The notes under the pieces were generated by a model. The model had not been told where the DNA came from. It ran no database searches and worked only from the letters and a program-made list of their open reading frames with translations. The translations under genes and the position numbers were made by a program. A stretch of DNA of 64,000 bases from Antitrichia curtipendula (lineage: Eukaryota > Streptophyta > Bryopsida > Hypnales > Leucodontaceae): the NCBI GenBank assembly GCA_951230915.1, contig OX579635.1, forward strand, positions 19,654,001 to 19,718,000, written 5' to 3'. Numbering within the stretch: position 1 is the first letter of the stretch; each line of letters opens with the position of its first letter. Shown here in pieces: positions 30,951-43,513 of the stretch.

Positions 30951-31398
30951 GTAGAGGACTTCAAAGCTTATTTTAGAGTGGAGAATCCATTACTATCTCC
31001 AAACTAAAACTCCTCACAACTTTTGACTCATTGATGAAAATGGAATGATTCAAAGATTTCCACATACATGTAAATCTAGAGAACCAATTAAAATACTTTA
31101 TTATGAATTTTTTATTTTTTCTTATCTATCTAGACTACCCAAGTTAAAAAACAACTTACATATTAGGCCATAACTTTTGGCTAATATTTCCAAATGTCTT
31201 GAATTTTAGTGCACATGAAAGATATTCCTCATGTACACCTTCTATTAATTTAGGTCCAAAAACATGAAAATCTACAATGACATGTACCAACCCAAAATTT
31301 CTATGTTGCCAAAAAGCACATGTTGGTCCTTTAAAAGTTAAGCAAATGGTACCAATAAGGTTGGTTTCTATAGTGACTAGCCTATCTTTGTAGGGTTA

Positions 31399-31889
31399 TC
31401 AATGAAGTCCATTAGACCTTTTAGGTTCACAACATCTTGGCATGGTTAAGATTGCATGAGGGGATACAATCAATAAAACAATGTTGTCTTGCTCTTAGAG
31501 GTGCTTCCATGTGAGGGAGACAAAGGCCCTCCCCTATAAAAGTTAACAATGTTGTGTTACCTTAAAACAAAGAGTTTTTTGGAATTCAAGGATTTGGATC
31601 ACAATTTGTAAAAAATATCACATTAAGACGTTAGCACCCTAAATGCAAAGAAACGCTCTTGATTCGGAAGTAATAATAAATTATATAATACTTAACAAAA
31701 TAAAATTGAAGTCATAAGAACATCTACCATTAACACTAGACTACTTGAAATTAGACATCCACAAAAATACAACATATTTCAATTCCCATTGGTTGCTTCA
31801 AAAAGCTCTTCAACTTTCATTCCTTACTTTTTGAAAAGTTGTATTGAATTTGAGAAAGCAATTTGCCACAACTTCAAGCATGTAAGATA
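31399..31889. other. Unannotated spacer
   Basis: No ORF or repeat boundary seen. Confidence 0.4.
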
Positions 31890-32270
31890 GAACTGCCCAA
31901 TACTACCATCCGTCCAATTTCTCCACCTACAAGACCCTTCCATTTGCATTAGTGGCCCACCCATTACCACAAGTTTAACACCCTTCTTCATGATGGCAAT
32001 GCACTTAGGGAGCGGACACATCAACCTATGCTTTAACAAGCATCTACACATGCTTTAACAAGTGTCTATTCATAGTTTAACATTTTAGCGTTGAAAAGTC
32101 ACAAAAAATTCACTTATTGTTGGAATGTCTTTTATTATTTTTGCATTTGACTTCTCTCAAACTTTTCAATTTCTTAAAAATATGGGAGATGACAAATAGC
32201 TTCTCCAAAGTACCTAGATAGCAAATATGTGTGGTAATGGGTTGATCTACCTTACTTGGATTTGATGACC
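31890..32270. repeat. Dispersed repeat family M, copy 2
   Basis: Second copy of 9700-10090, same orientation: TTTGCATTAGTGGCCCACCC, CACATCAACCTATGCTTTAA, AAAATATGGGAGATGAC and GCTTCTCCAAAGTACC. No coding potential. Confidence 0.55.
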
Positions 32271-35200
32271 ATTGTTTTACATGTCCATAGACATGAGTTG
32301 TGGCTACTTTGTACACTATATTGATTTATCCTATTGTGAGGGCACAAAATTTGTGTCATAGCATACTTTTTTTTTATAGGAGATTAGATTGTTTTATATA
32401 TTAGTAAGCACAAATTTAGACTAGTGCGACTTCAATAAATTATAAGTACCACATGCACAAATAAGATTAACCGAGTGTAATGAATTGCAATGGTAATGAA
32501 TTATCATCTGTGAAAAAAAATGATGATATGATTTTAAAGAATATATACATCTTTTGTAAATGTGACGGGTCCAATGCAATACAATAGACAGCCCACATCA
32601 TGACAACACACTCATCTTTTAGCTACTAGTTGAATATAGGCCTCTTGACAAGGTTGTCATGTCTAACACATTTTTTGGGTTTTGGTCTCATGTTGGATGT
32701 TAGATATTGCGTGTCGTGTTGGACATCTATTAGCCCTTTTTGTTTTCTAATAAGGTCATCAACATTGGCGGAAGCAATTTAAAATCTCACCTTACTTATG
32801 AAATTGAATTTAGAATATCATATGTGTTTATCAAATTGAGACACTTCACTAAAATGATACTTAAATATGTCTAAATCATAAATGAGTGATAATTTATTTG
32901 AGAGTCAACCTTAAAGTTGAGTTTTTGTCTGCCGCAAGGTCTTTACTAGATGTCACATCTTGCTGTCTACATGTCTCCAAGAACAACCGTGTCTTGATGT
33001 TTTTGCTCCATTGCAAAATGTGACATTGCATTAGATTTCTTATTACTTTAGACGTCATATCATTAAAACTTTTCAATGGGACATCCTTAGGCATTATTGT
33101 TGTGTGTTTCATCAACAATCAATGCAATGATCAAAGGACAAAATGGATATAAAAATCCAAAGAAACCTATCTAAAACATGTTTTGTATCTACCATTTGGT
33201 ATATAGACCTCGTAGCTAGACACTCTATCTACCCAACAGTAATACAAGATTGCACGAGGTCTCTACAAAATTTGTCATTTAGGAAGTCAAAATCTTAGGC
33301 CCCTACTCCTTTGAAGATGTGTCCTTGGTGGTAGGATTACAATTCTTGTAATCAAATGCCCAATAATATGCCCAACACCACATTGAGTCTAAACTTAGTC
33401 CTACAATCGATATTTGTGTAGTCAATATCATGGGTTCTAATGTGATTATTTTATATTCAATTCATAATATCAATGTCAAAATCAATATTTTAATACAATG
33501 TATATATGAAACATCTATTCAAATACAAATCTAAAGCTCATGGTCCTTTCAACAAATTTGATATTTGAACAACAATAAAAAACAAAAACTCAAACTCAAT
33601 TAATGAAGTCATGACCCTAAAAAATTGCCTATCAAGATAAAGTATTGAGGTTTTATAACTTTTAGTTTTTATAATTTCATTAAGAGAAATGTAAATATTT
33701 TTATATTTTATATTTTATATTTTTTAACTTTGAGTTGATTAAAATGAATAATATTTTTTCTATTATGTATATTCAATTAATAGTATGTTTAATTTTTTGA
33801 GACTTTGAAGCTTGAGCCGCAAGGTGAGTTTTTTCATAAACAAGTTTTCTATTTTGATATTTTAGTTATTTATGAATTTAATGTATTTGATTTGCATATA
33901 TGTGATATTTTAAATTTTATTAAAACTAAAAATTTATTGAAATTCACTTAATTAAAAATGAAATTGTCTTGACTACTAGTTATTTATTGTTTTCCAATTC
34001 AATGGTGATATAATTAGTTTGTAGAGAGTTGGAGTAAATTTTTGTTTGGATAGAAAAGTTAACAATATCACAATGCCAACACCGCCATAATGCAAATGTA
34101 TTCAAACAAATGAAGGAAAGCCTCCCATCAAGTTTTGAAGTCATCCTAAGATAAAAATTGGCCTTGCCGTTGTTTCAATGCTTCACATTGTTACATTGTT
34201 ATAAAATTTTAAAAGAACTTATAATATTGTATGTGAAGGTCTGATTCAGTAGCTAAGTGCCAAAATTCAATTTCCATGTCAGATTCAAAGGGGTCAAGTC
34301 ACCTCATACCATTTACAAGATGACATGTGGCATTTTTATAAACAAAAATGATTTAATTTATGTCGAATTTGACATTTGCATAGGGTGTATTCTCCTAAAG
34401 TAATAAAAAATTTGGAAATAAAATTGATTTTTAATAAATAAATAAAATGCATTATCAACCTTATATTGTATATATGATTCATTGATAAAGAATATTTACA
34501 CACCTAAATACTAATCCATGAACCCATTATGTATCTGTACATATAAATTTTAAACTGTCATAATTCCAAAATTTGTCAACTAGAGAAGGATAGCAATTTA
34601 AATTGGAATTAAGTATGTGTTATGTACTTGGGTAATAGGGGCCACTCCAAATTTTATAGGAAAAAACATCCTAATATTTGAGTGGAAAATTTGGGACATA
34701 ATATTTAGTAGCAATTGACATCTCAATAATTGTTAGTTGCTAGTTTGATATCTTCAGTCAAATGTAATAGTTGTATGTTTGGAAAGAGTTTTGACTTCAT
34801 TTGACTGTAGTAAATGAAAAATTCAAGCCTTGACCAATTAAAAAAATCACTACTAGACAAATCGATTCCTATTTCAATATAGATTTAGCATAGTTTTGTT
34901 GATAAACAAGGTTGATTAGGACATCTTAATTTGGACCTTTTTATAGCATGGTTATGTTATTATGTCATGTAGGATGAATGTCCTCATGAATGTGTCATGC
35001 TAGTTAAAATTAACTACCACATCATTAGAATATATTTTGATTATTAATAACAATTTTATTTTTTAGTTCAAAAATTTATCATACAATCTGCCACATAAGC
35101 AAGACTTGCCATGTAAGCAAGGCTGCCACATCAGCAGACCTTACCTACAGGGCACAATTGGCACATTAATGCCAAATTATTAATTAAACTTTCTAAAATA

Positions 35201-35334
35201 GATTCTGCACTTCAAAAATTTAGGATAAAGAACTCAATACTAAATTCAAAATATTTCAATATATTTAGCAATTGAACTTTGAATACCACTTATCTAGTAC
35301 CATTGACCTTCATGTCGGCAGAGATGAGAAGACA
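32271..35334. other. Long AT-rich stretch without recognised features
   Basis: No ORF above about 75 residues, no repeat shared with the rest of the window that I can see, and no RNA gene. Short A/T homopolymers and TTTTATATTTTATATT tracts near 33695 only. Confidence 0.5.
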
Positions 35335-35430
35335 GGCTCTTTATTCAAGTTGGGTGGTAGGAGGTAGAACAACTTAAGTGAGATATGTAGATTAGGATTA
35401 GTAGGAGCTCAATTGTTCATACCTAGTTTG
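35335..35430. repeat. Foldback family A, left outer fragment
   Basis: GGGTGGTAGGAGGTAGAACA, then GAGATATGTAGATTAGGATT and AGTAGGAGCTC, matches the left outer arms at 7480-7560 and 21215-21275. The hairpin core is missing here. Confidence 0.55.
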
Positions 35431-35489
35431 GTTCAGACTATGATGTGATTGGTTAATGCTCCAAAAATGCATTGCTTGCATTTTGGGGG

Positions 35490-35715
35490 CATATAGTGCA
35501 TTGTGTAGGCAGTTACTGACTCTTTTGAGGTGATAGTGTAAAACTATGTACAAGCCTAATAATAAGGTAGTTAGGAAATAACTGTTGTACATGCAACATG
35601 TAGCCATTGGACAAAAATCATTTCCAATTCCCTACATTGAAACACTCAATCTCCAAATTTCTTTTCTTCCTTTTCAATTTCTTTCTTCTTGCAGCAAACC
35701 CTAAATTACATTAAA
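35490..35715. repeat. Diverged direct repeat R, copy 1
   Basis: GCAGTTACTGACTCTTTTGA then GGTGATAGTG resembles 37170 onward (GCAGTTATTGCC..., AGGTGATAGTG). Both end in a C/T-rich stretch and a telo-box AAACCCTAA (35697 and about 37350). The two copies, 1.7 kb apart, might be worn LTRs or just a dispersed repeat; no internal coding sequence supports an LTR element. Confidence 0.3.
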
Positions 35716-36804
35716 AATTTCAATTTCACAAAAAATAAAACAACAATGATTTAATGAGAGACTATAATTTACTCTTCATAGTCCCACAATCACCACTTTG
35801 GACACCCTACTACACTACTTCAATCAAAGCACAATAAACATGTAGGCAACACTTCTATCTTCAAAGTGCAAGTGTTGTTTTTTAAATGCAAGTTATCAAT
35901 CATACTTCTATGTGTTTTCAAACGCAAGTGTCTTTTTTGAGGTTTGTTTGTACGTCAAGTATCAAATTTTGTCCATGGTGAATTCCTTAAAGAGCTTGGT
36001 TAAAATTGCAACGACTTTTAGTTGTGCACCCAGGCAAGATTCCACTTGTTGAAAATCCTACACAATGGAAAACAATGTTTGATGGAATCTATGTTAATTT
36101 GGATATTTGTACTATGATCTTGGAACTTTTGCATATGAAGCCTTTAGTTTGCACATGTTGTTGTTAGTTCACATTCATAGATAGGAAAATTGATTGAAGA
36201 AGCTCCACTATTATTTTTTCAATCAATTGTCATTAACCAACTTATCTTTGAGAATTTCTTTCAGACATTGGTAGTGTAATTGTGATTTTCCAATTTTCAA
36301 GGTGTTTATAAAGAATATCAAAATCAACTTTAGTTATCATGTATAAATTGCACATTGTAATTTCACATTGCCGCACATTGCCACTCTTGATCGAAACTTC
36401 TCTTGCAATATCATCACAATATGGGCGTGGTTAAATACAATTACAATGACCCTCACTTGCAATTTTGAAAGGCAAGCAAATGATTTGAGAAGATGGAGCA
36501 CTTGTCCAAACAACTTTTTCAAGTCAAATCGCATGGCACCAGAGGTTACTGTTTTCTTTTCAAAACGCACGGTTGATTTTTTAAAAAGAGGGGTATTGTT
36601 TTCTTTTTGAATTGCATGGCTATTGATTTTTTAGAGGGGGATTATTTTTTTCAAGGTGGGGTTGTATGTCTCTTCTCAGAAGATAGTCATAATTAACAAT
36701 TGTATTAATTTGTTTGATTTTTAAATTAACATCATTCATTGTTTGATTTTTAAAACTATCCCGTCCCTATTTGTAATTTCCAAGGAATAATTTACATACA
36801 ATCA

Positions 36805-36950
36805 ATATGGGATATATTGCTTGTATCTATATTTGTATTTGTATTTGTATTTATATCCATTACCATCTTTGGATTTATATATTCATATCCATATTATGTA
36901 TTATGTATTTGTATTTGTGTTCATATCGTAGTTTGTATTTATGTTGTGTA
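36805..36950. repeat. Degenerate TTTGTA microsatellite
   Basis: Imperfect hexamer-like repeats (TATTTGTATTTGTATTTATA, ATTATGTATTATGTATTTGT). It creates a Tyr/Ile/Cys-rich plus ORF at 36807-37022 that is not accepted. Confidence 0.7.
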
Positions 36951-37164
36951 AGAAATTGGATCAACGGTGATCAAGAGGGGGGGATTTTTTTTAAAAGATC
37001 AATGGCTCAAGATTTGTTTTGAAGCAATGTGTGTGTTAATTTTTCAAAACCATGATGTTTTCATTTTTTTGTTGTATAATTAAGTCAAAAGTAGGAATCT
37101 ATACTTTAAGTTAGGTTGCTTGTTTTGTTTGAACATTTTATTTTGTCTTGTTTTGTTTGATTAT

Positions 37165-37400
37165 ACTGTACATGCAGTTATTGCCTTTTCTAAGGTGATA
37201 GTGACAAACCATCTCAAAAACAATTTAATAAAAAAACATAATTTACAATAATCATATAGGTGTCAATTTTTCATTGGTTGTAAGAAAATTGTACAAATTT
37301 TGAAAGTGGTGCATTACCCATTTTTCCATTGAATGTAAAACTTTTACATTCAATCATAAACCCTAATTTGTTCAACAACTTTTTCTACAATCTTATATCT
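37165..37400. repeat. Diverged direct repeat R, copy 2
   Basis: See copy 1 at 35490. The start is similar for about 35 bases, and then similarity is low until the ACCCTAA box. Confidence 0.3.
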
Positions 37401-38740
37401 CCTTCTCCTTCTTTGTCTCCTTTCGGCTTTTGAAATTGTCCACAAATAAAGATAAAGCAATTAGAAATATAAAAACAGATGAATTATAAAGCATTAATTA
37501 ACAACAAAAGTAACGAAGACCACCAAATAGCTATTATGTACCCATTATAAAATTTGAGCATTCAAAATTTAAAACACCTTCTAATACTAAATTCCTTACT
37601 CAAAATTCACAAGCATCCCATTCCATTGCAATGCGAAGCATCAGCACCTTCATAATTCACCTCTACACACTACACGTACTGGTGCAAATTGACTAATCAA
37701 ATATAACATTACAGAATCCTCCCCTACATGCATCAAGCTGGTTGATTACCTTTGAAAATAATATCAAAATGGTTGAATTTGAAGTAAAATACAAAATAGC
37801 AAGCAATTGGCTCCTACGGAAGCAAATAACAGTTGAAGACTTATAAGAATCCTTGAGGCGCTCTGTTTCATCTTTGGCCCAATTTTTGTATATTACTTTG
37901 TCTCTTTCCATAGAGAGCTAAGTCATGTTGCACAATAAGGAAAAAATAGCAAATCATAGGACTCAATATGTTACATTAAAAATGGCATCTAAAAACAAAA
38001 AAACTACAAATAATGCTTGCAAAGAGAGATAACCTCTCTAGGAATGCTTACTTGGGGAAGATCAATCAAAGAAGTCAAAAGATTAGAAAGGAAGTCTCTT
38101 CCTAACTCTGGATTTTTCCAAAGGAGGGAAGGAGGAAATTACTGGAACAAGACTTGTTTGCATCTTTTCAAAGGATAGTTTTGTTTTGTTTGATATGTTG
38201 AGATCTAAGAAACCATGAGGCGTTCGATGTCATACTTGGTGTTGTTTAAAACTTCTATGCAAATAAAGGTGCATGGGCTTTGTTTTGAGTTTTTAGAAAC
38301 TATGGTATGAAAGTTATTAAATTTCAAATTTTTTATGAATTCAAAAATTGAATTAAATTAAATTAAATTTTATAACTTTCACATTACAATTGCAAACACC
38401 TTGAAACAAGGCCCTAATTCATGCTAATTTTGTGGATTTTGGACCTATGGTATGAAAGTTATGGATTTAAAAAAAATAAAAACTTAAATAAATTTATCTT
38501 TTATTTTGGAAAAACATTACCTTTCACATGACATGTCCAAAAGCCATGAAATGACGTCTTTGCATTCCTTCATGCATAAAAGCTTTCTATTTGTAGCAAA
38601 AATGCAACTTCTCACACTACGGTATGAAAATTATTGAATTTCAAAGTTTTAATGAATCAATTTTTTTTTAATTATTTTAACTTTGATTTTGGTGTGGCAA
38701 TGGCACAAGGGACACTAATTGTGGCTAATGTAGAATTTCA
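37401..38740. other. AT-rich spacer
   Basis: No supported feature. The sentence-like strings ATGGTATGAAAGTTATT and CTATGGTATGAAAGTTATGG recur near 38304, 38449 and 38620, hinting at a short degenerate tandem repeat of ~150 bp between 38260 and 38650. Confidence 0.4.
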
Positions 38741-39180
38741 AACCTCATTTAGGCAGTGTAGAATAACTTCTTTCAAAAAACTTTGAACTAACTTAATGTG
38801 GAAAATCAAACTACATTTCATATTCAAAAATCCATTTGATGTTTTGAGACTCCAATCAAAATTTATGGACAAATTTTAGAGAGGGTTGGAAGGGACATTT
38901 TCTTTGACAATTTCAAACATTTACTCTAAAATTTGTCCATAACTTTTGATTGGAGGCTTATTATATCAAATGGATTTTTGGAGATTGAATTTTGCTTCAT
39001 TTCACAACTTTATTCATTTCAAATTTTTTTCAAAAAATTTATTCTACTATGCCAAAATGAGGTCATAAACTTCACTTTGCACACAATTTCTAAGTTTTGA
39101 TAATGAGCCGTCAAGCTCTCATTTTCAAATTATCCAATACTATTTGAGGATTTATGATGGAAAATAGATTTCATTATTAA
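38741..39180. repeat. Foldback family A, copy 3
   Basis: Core 38741-39064 centred near 38902: AACCTCATTTAGGCAGTGTA faces CTACTATGCCAAAATGAGGT, with AATTTATGGACAAATTTTAG facing CTAAAATTTGTCCATAACTT. The right flank GAGCCGTCAAGCTCTCATTT equals that of copy 2. Confidence 0.78.
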
Positions 39181-40135
39181 AGCAACCTCTCCAAATTTGA
39201 TTTTCATTAAATGTCAATGAAGTAAGTCCTTCACCTTGTCATCTAAAAATTTCTTGATGGTAGATGGTCACTGGACTTTATTTTGGACTTTCCCGCTAAT
39301 ATTGGAATTTTTTTTAATAACATCTTGGTAATTTAATTTTTCACAAATTCAATAATTTTTCTTTTTCTTTTCTTTATTTTATCTTACTTTTAAATGATTA
39401 TTTTCCGCCAACCCTGCCCTACCCCGACCTTACTATGATATGTGGAAAAATAAAAATGATGTTTAGCACATTGCCAAAACAATTGAGCAAATTTTTTTGG
39501 ACAAATCAACACAATTGTATTGATTGACATTTCACAAATAACAAGTTCAGGCAATCTATGTTGAATTTTTTTCAACACAAACATTTATTATCAATACAAT
39601 TTAGCAAAAATTGAGTTAATTAAGGCCCTCTTTTCTAGCAGTAAATCAAGTTGCCATTGAGCACTTAAAAATTGATTTGAAGCCTTCAACCACAAGTTAA
39701 TGACAAAATTCAAAGGGGGATACTAGAGACCTTTTAATATCCCCTCTTTAAGCTTGATTACTCAAGTTTTCTTATTCAATCAAGTTTTAATTTATGTTCT
39801 TTATTTATTATAGAAAAAAGGTCTAAACTTGAGTAATGCATTTTGACTTAACTATGAGCTCCAACAAAGCCTATTTAATATATACCACATGTAATTGTTG
39901 TACTTCCACCCATCCACTTGAATATAGCATTTGTTTTTCACAGCATTTTAATTGTTGATTAGCTTGTGAAGCTACACAATGTATCCATATTTTAATGGAA
40001 TTGTTACAAATTTCTTAATCTTATTTTGTTATTAGATTTGTATGGTTTATCATACGTAGAATCTTTGTGGTCTTTATCCATTGGATAGATCATCTTAAAG
40101 TGATATAGGGTATAAAATCTTTGGTTCTGTATCCA
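39181..40135. other. AT-rich spacer
   Basis: No gene or repeat boundary seen. Confidence 0.45.
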
Positions 40136-40550
40136 TTAAATCCTAAAAGTCCAAGGCCTTTTGGAATTTACAAATATCATTGTTTTTGAAGTGTTATAAA
40201 TCTAAATATTACTAAAATATAGAAATTCAATTGTACAATCTTATAATGTACATGTTGTAGATGGCATGAATCAAATTTGGAGTCACTTGGCCACATAGAT
40301 TATAATATTATAATATTTTTGCAAGATTATAATGTTTTTATGTTGAAAAAAGATGCTAAAATTTTCCTAGCAACACATTTGGAGGTGAAATTTGATTTCT
40401 AAAACTACTCAAACGAAAAAACTTGAAACTATAAAGTAATTCAAAGCCAACATACAAACATATCGGTGAAAAAAATATCATTTAATTGAACCATTGTGTT
40501 TACAAATGGCTTTGGAATGTCAGAAAATAGAAAGAAAGATGCAAAAAGAC
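40136..40550 (-). mobile_element. TTAA-flanked element, family C copy 3 (truncated, reverse)
   Basis: TTAA-ATCCTAAAAGTCCAAGGCC at 40136, followed by the reverse of the C 3' region (GAAGTGTTATAAATCTAAAT, GTACAATCTTATAATGTACA, TTTGGAGGTGAAATTTGATT). It stops where the 40551-40841 element begins. Confidence 0.65.
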
Positions 40551-40841
40551 ATATATGGGCAATTTTGTTAAAATGGCGGTATTCCGTTAGTTTGACACTT
40601 TTAATAGTTTCTGAAATGGTCTGAAATCTATACCTATCTTAGATTTATGAAATCTATATTTGTCCTAGATATCTGAAATCTATAAAGGTCCTAGATTTTT
40701 CAAATTGTGTAGTCTAAAATCTATATTTGTCATAGACTTTTGAAATCTATACCTATACTAAATGCCACTTTTATAGTTCAGGGTGGGCATTCTGAAAATG
40801 GCACACGGAATACCGCCATTTTAACAAAATTGCCCATATAT
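40551..40841. mobile_element. MITE with ~34-bp TIR and internal short tandem repeats
   Basis: GGGCAATTTTGTTAAAATGG then CGGTATTCCG at the left (from 40557); the exact inverse at the right ends at 40835. ATATAT stands on both sides (40551-40556, 40836-40841), either as TIR extension or target duplication. The interior is a worn tandem series of TCTGAAATCTATATTTGTCC-like units of about 30 bases, at least five of them. Superfamily unassigned. Confidence 0.8.
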
Positions 40842-43513
40842 CTTGTACTAATCTCAATCAAGTAGATTCATCTAACTTCAATATCCATATCCCATGTAGG
40901 CATCTTCATAAGAATAGATCTATCATTGTATAGACAATCCATTTTTAATCTCCTAATGATAGTTTTTGATGCCAATAGTATTCTTCAACTTGTTTTTTAC
41001 TCCTTTTGTAATAGACATGTCTTCATTAACCCTTGAGTGCCTAGTGCATATTTATTAAAATATAGACCCTTGTGAACTAATTCCAGTCAAACTATCACTT
41101 AACAAGAGATCCATATAAACTAGCCATAACGATTGGTAGTGGAGACAAGCCCGTAGTTCAAGGGAAAGGGACACGTCTTTTGACTGTACTTTTGAAAAGA
41201 TTATAGTAGTCAAATAAGAAAATCTTTGAAATTTGGAGAGATAGAATCTTGTCGTTGGAGAGCTCAGGATTAAGTAATCCAACAACAATAGTTGAAGCTA
41301 GAAGTCTTGCCCTTAAATTTACACCTTTCAAATCAATCTATAGTGTACTATATAAGAATAAGACTAATTCATAAGAATTCTATATCATCTTTATCTACAC
41401 AGACTAATCAGTATGTTGCAATTAACAATAAATTTGATGTTTACACAAAGCCATATTCTCATAAGCATCTAGTCATGAATTAATTTGAAGGTATTGAATG
41501 AATTTTTGTCAAGTTCATTTATTAAATGAAGATTAGCTTATAAGATCCATCCATTGAATAGTCACCTCCTAAACCTCTTATTGCTTGCTTAGTTCAAATT
41601 TAGTCATCATTTAAATTAGAAAACAAAGGCAAAACCTCTATGTCTCATCATTTGATCAAACCTCATAGAAGCAATCTAATTTGTGGCCATATCAACGTCA
41701 ATATGGGCAAATTTATTAAAAAAATTCATTTGTAGCAGCTAGTTGGCAAGGAATTGACTAGATGGAGAGTCTAAGACCAATGTCAAGTATGTCTGAGCAC
41801 TCAAAATTGCTATTGTAAGTCTTTTGAAATACTAGTTAACTTTACACTCAAACTTTTATTATATTCTATACTTAGTGCCATTCTCATAAACACCAATATG
41901 CTAGATGAGAAAATCAAGCCATAGTAATATCTTGTCATCTCAAATCAAGTATCCAAATCTAATGTAGAATATTTCCATTTATAAAAGTCAACCAAAGCCA
42001 ATTGCAAAAATTGTAGGTTAACATCATTTCTAAAAAGATAATTTAGTTGTCCTCAAGGTTGTCTTACTAGCAAATTATAAAGTAAAAATCTGATTGTATT
42101 GAATTAGTAGTTGGTACTCAAATCCTCAACAATACTTATTTTTGCCAATTAGTCATCTTTTTTTCCATCATTTAGCATATAATTGTCACAAGAGTACACG
42201 AGCTTGTTTTTTTTAAATAGTTTTGAACTTGCTTGTCTCTATTTCAGCTTTTGAGGCAAGAATGAACCTTGAATGACCACCTCTCCACTACATAAGTCAT
42301 TTAGAATTTAGATCTTAATATTGCTAATAAATTGTAATTCTTTATTTTCTATAATAATAATAATGTTATTAAAGATGTATAAACTGTGTAAGGAATTTTC
42401 AATTTTTAGGTTCTAAATTTAATTTATAAATATTAGTGAAAGAAATTATAAATCAAATTATACAAATTTAATGCAAAATTCAAAATCTACAACTATTGTT
42501 TATAAACCAAGAGTGGTTGCAAGGTATACTCTTGTAGTTCTTAGACAAACTTTTTGAGCACTTTTGTGCACTCAATGAGCACTCTTGTCCGTATTGACAA
42601 AAAAATCAATTAAATCATTTAAAAAATGCTTGGCATTGTATTATTACAACATTTAAAGGACCCATTTATCAATTATGAATACGTAAAGTATATTTTGATA
42701 TTTTAATTTGTCAAACAAACTATCTTGAAGATATAAGATTTTGAAGCATCTCATCAATAATACCATGGTAAGAATGCCAATACTTTGAAGGTTTAAAAGG
42801 TTTAATTTTTGTGTAATTCAATATTTGGATTTACATCATACAATAAACCATAACATTCTTAATTAATTGACTACTTTCCACCCTCCTAAAATTGGAGGAA
42901 AGAAGGGGATATACTTCTTCTTCAAAAACAAGGCAAACAAATTAAGATGGTAGTAAGTTCTCAGAGCAAAGAAATCTCATTATATTATCATAGAAGGATT
43001 CTTGCTTGTAAACACAACAAAAAAATTCCCTCACAAGGGTTTAAGAATGTTATAATTCCACAAAAATGTTTTTCACTCATAATTTAAATCATTAAAAAAT
43101 AGTTCAATAAAAATAATTCAATCATCTAAATTAATTTAGAATGGATAATTCCATTTGCAACCCACTTTTGTTTGTTTAAAAAAAATTTAGAGTGCATCAA
43201 GGCCTTTAGGGGATGTGACAATGCTTTGACATTTTAATGCAATGTCTCATTTAATCTAGTAAATTTAATAAGTGATGTGATAATCTATATTTATAAATTT
43301 ATTTATTTTAAACAATAGGTTATAATTTAATTAGTTATTATTTGAAGATTTGAGAATCCTAGAAAACAATGAAAGCTAGTCTAATGTGACTTGAAAACTA
43401 TTGTCCTATACCCTGCAAATGAAAAAATATATATTTCTCCAATTTATTCTTTATAACACTTCTTTATGAATCTACATATTAAAAATTGGATCAGTGAGTT
43501 GAGGAGTAAACTC
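40842..43513. other. AT-rich spacer
   Basis: An isolated TTAA-CCCTTGAGTGCC at 41029 resembles a family terminus without partner. Otherwise no ORF, repeat or RNA gene that I can support. Confidence 0.45.

Larger units (their letters stand above)
29372..31341 (-). mobile_element. TTAA-flanked element, family E copy 3, nested in O and hosting D
   Basis: TTAA (29372-29375), CCTCTAAAGGATC at the left; GGTCCTTTAAAAG then TTAA (31338-31341) at the right. Reverse orientation relative to copies 1 and 6. Interrupted at 29924-30950 by a D element. After it, GTAGAGGACTTCAAAGC resumes the E sequence found uninterrupted in copies 2, 4 and 6. Confidence 0.82.
29209..31398. mobile_element. TTAA-flanked element, family O copy 2, carrying two nested insertions
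   Basis: Left end TTAA-CTCTAGGAAGGACATC at 29209; right end TTTGTAGGG then TTAT (31395-31398). The O body runs 29213-29371 (CAAAGATGACAGAGAATCC, CTTGACCTCCAATGAGTGC) and resumes at 31342 with GCAAATGGTACC. In copy 3 the same two pieces are joined at a single TTAA (53430-53433), so an E element jumped into this O copy. Confidence 0.72.

Noticed and set aside
35490..37400. LTR retrotransposon with two diverged LTRs
   Set aside because: Similarity between the two segments is limited to short blocks, no TG...CA ends or primer-binding site were seen, and nothing between them looks like gag-pol. Kept only as a low-confidence repeat.
41029..41045. Another TTAA-CCC element start
   Set aside because: No partner end found; a chance match cannot be excluded.
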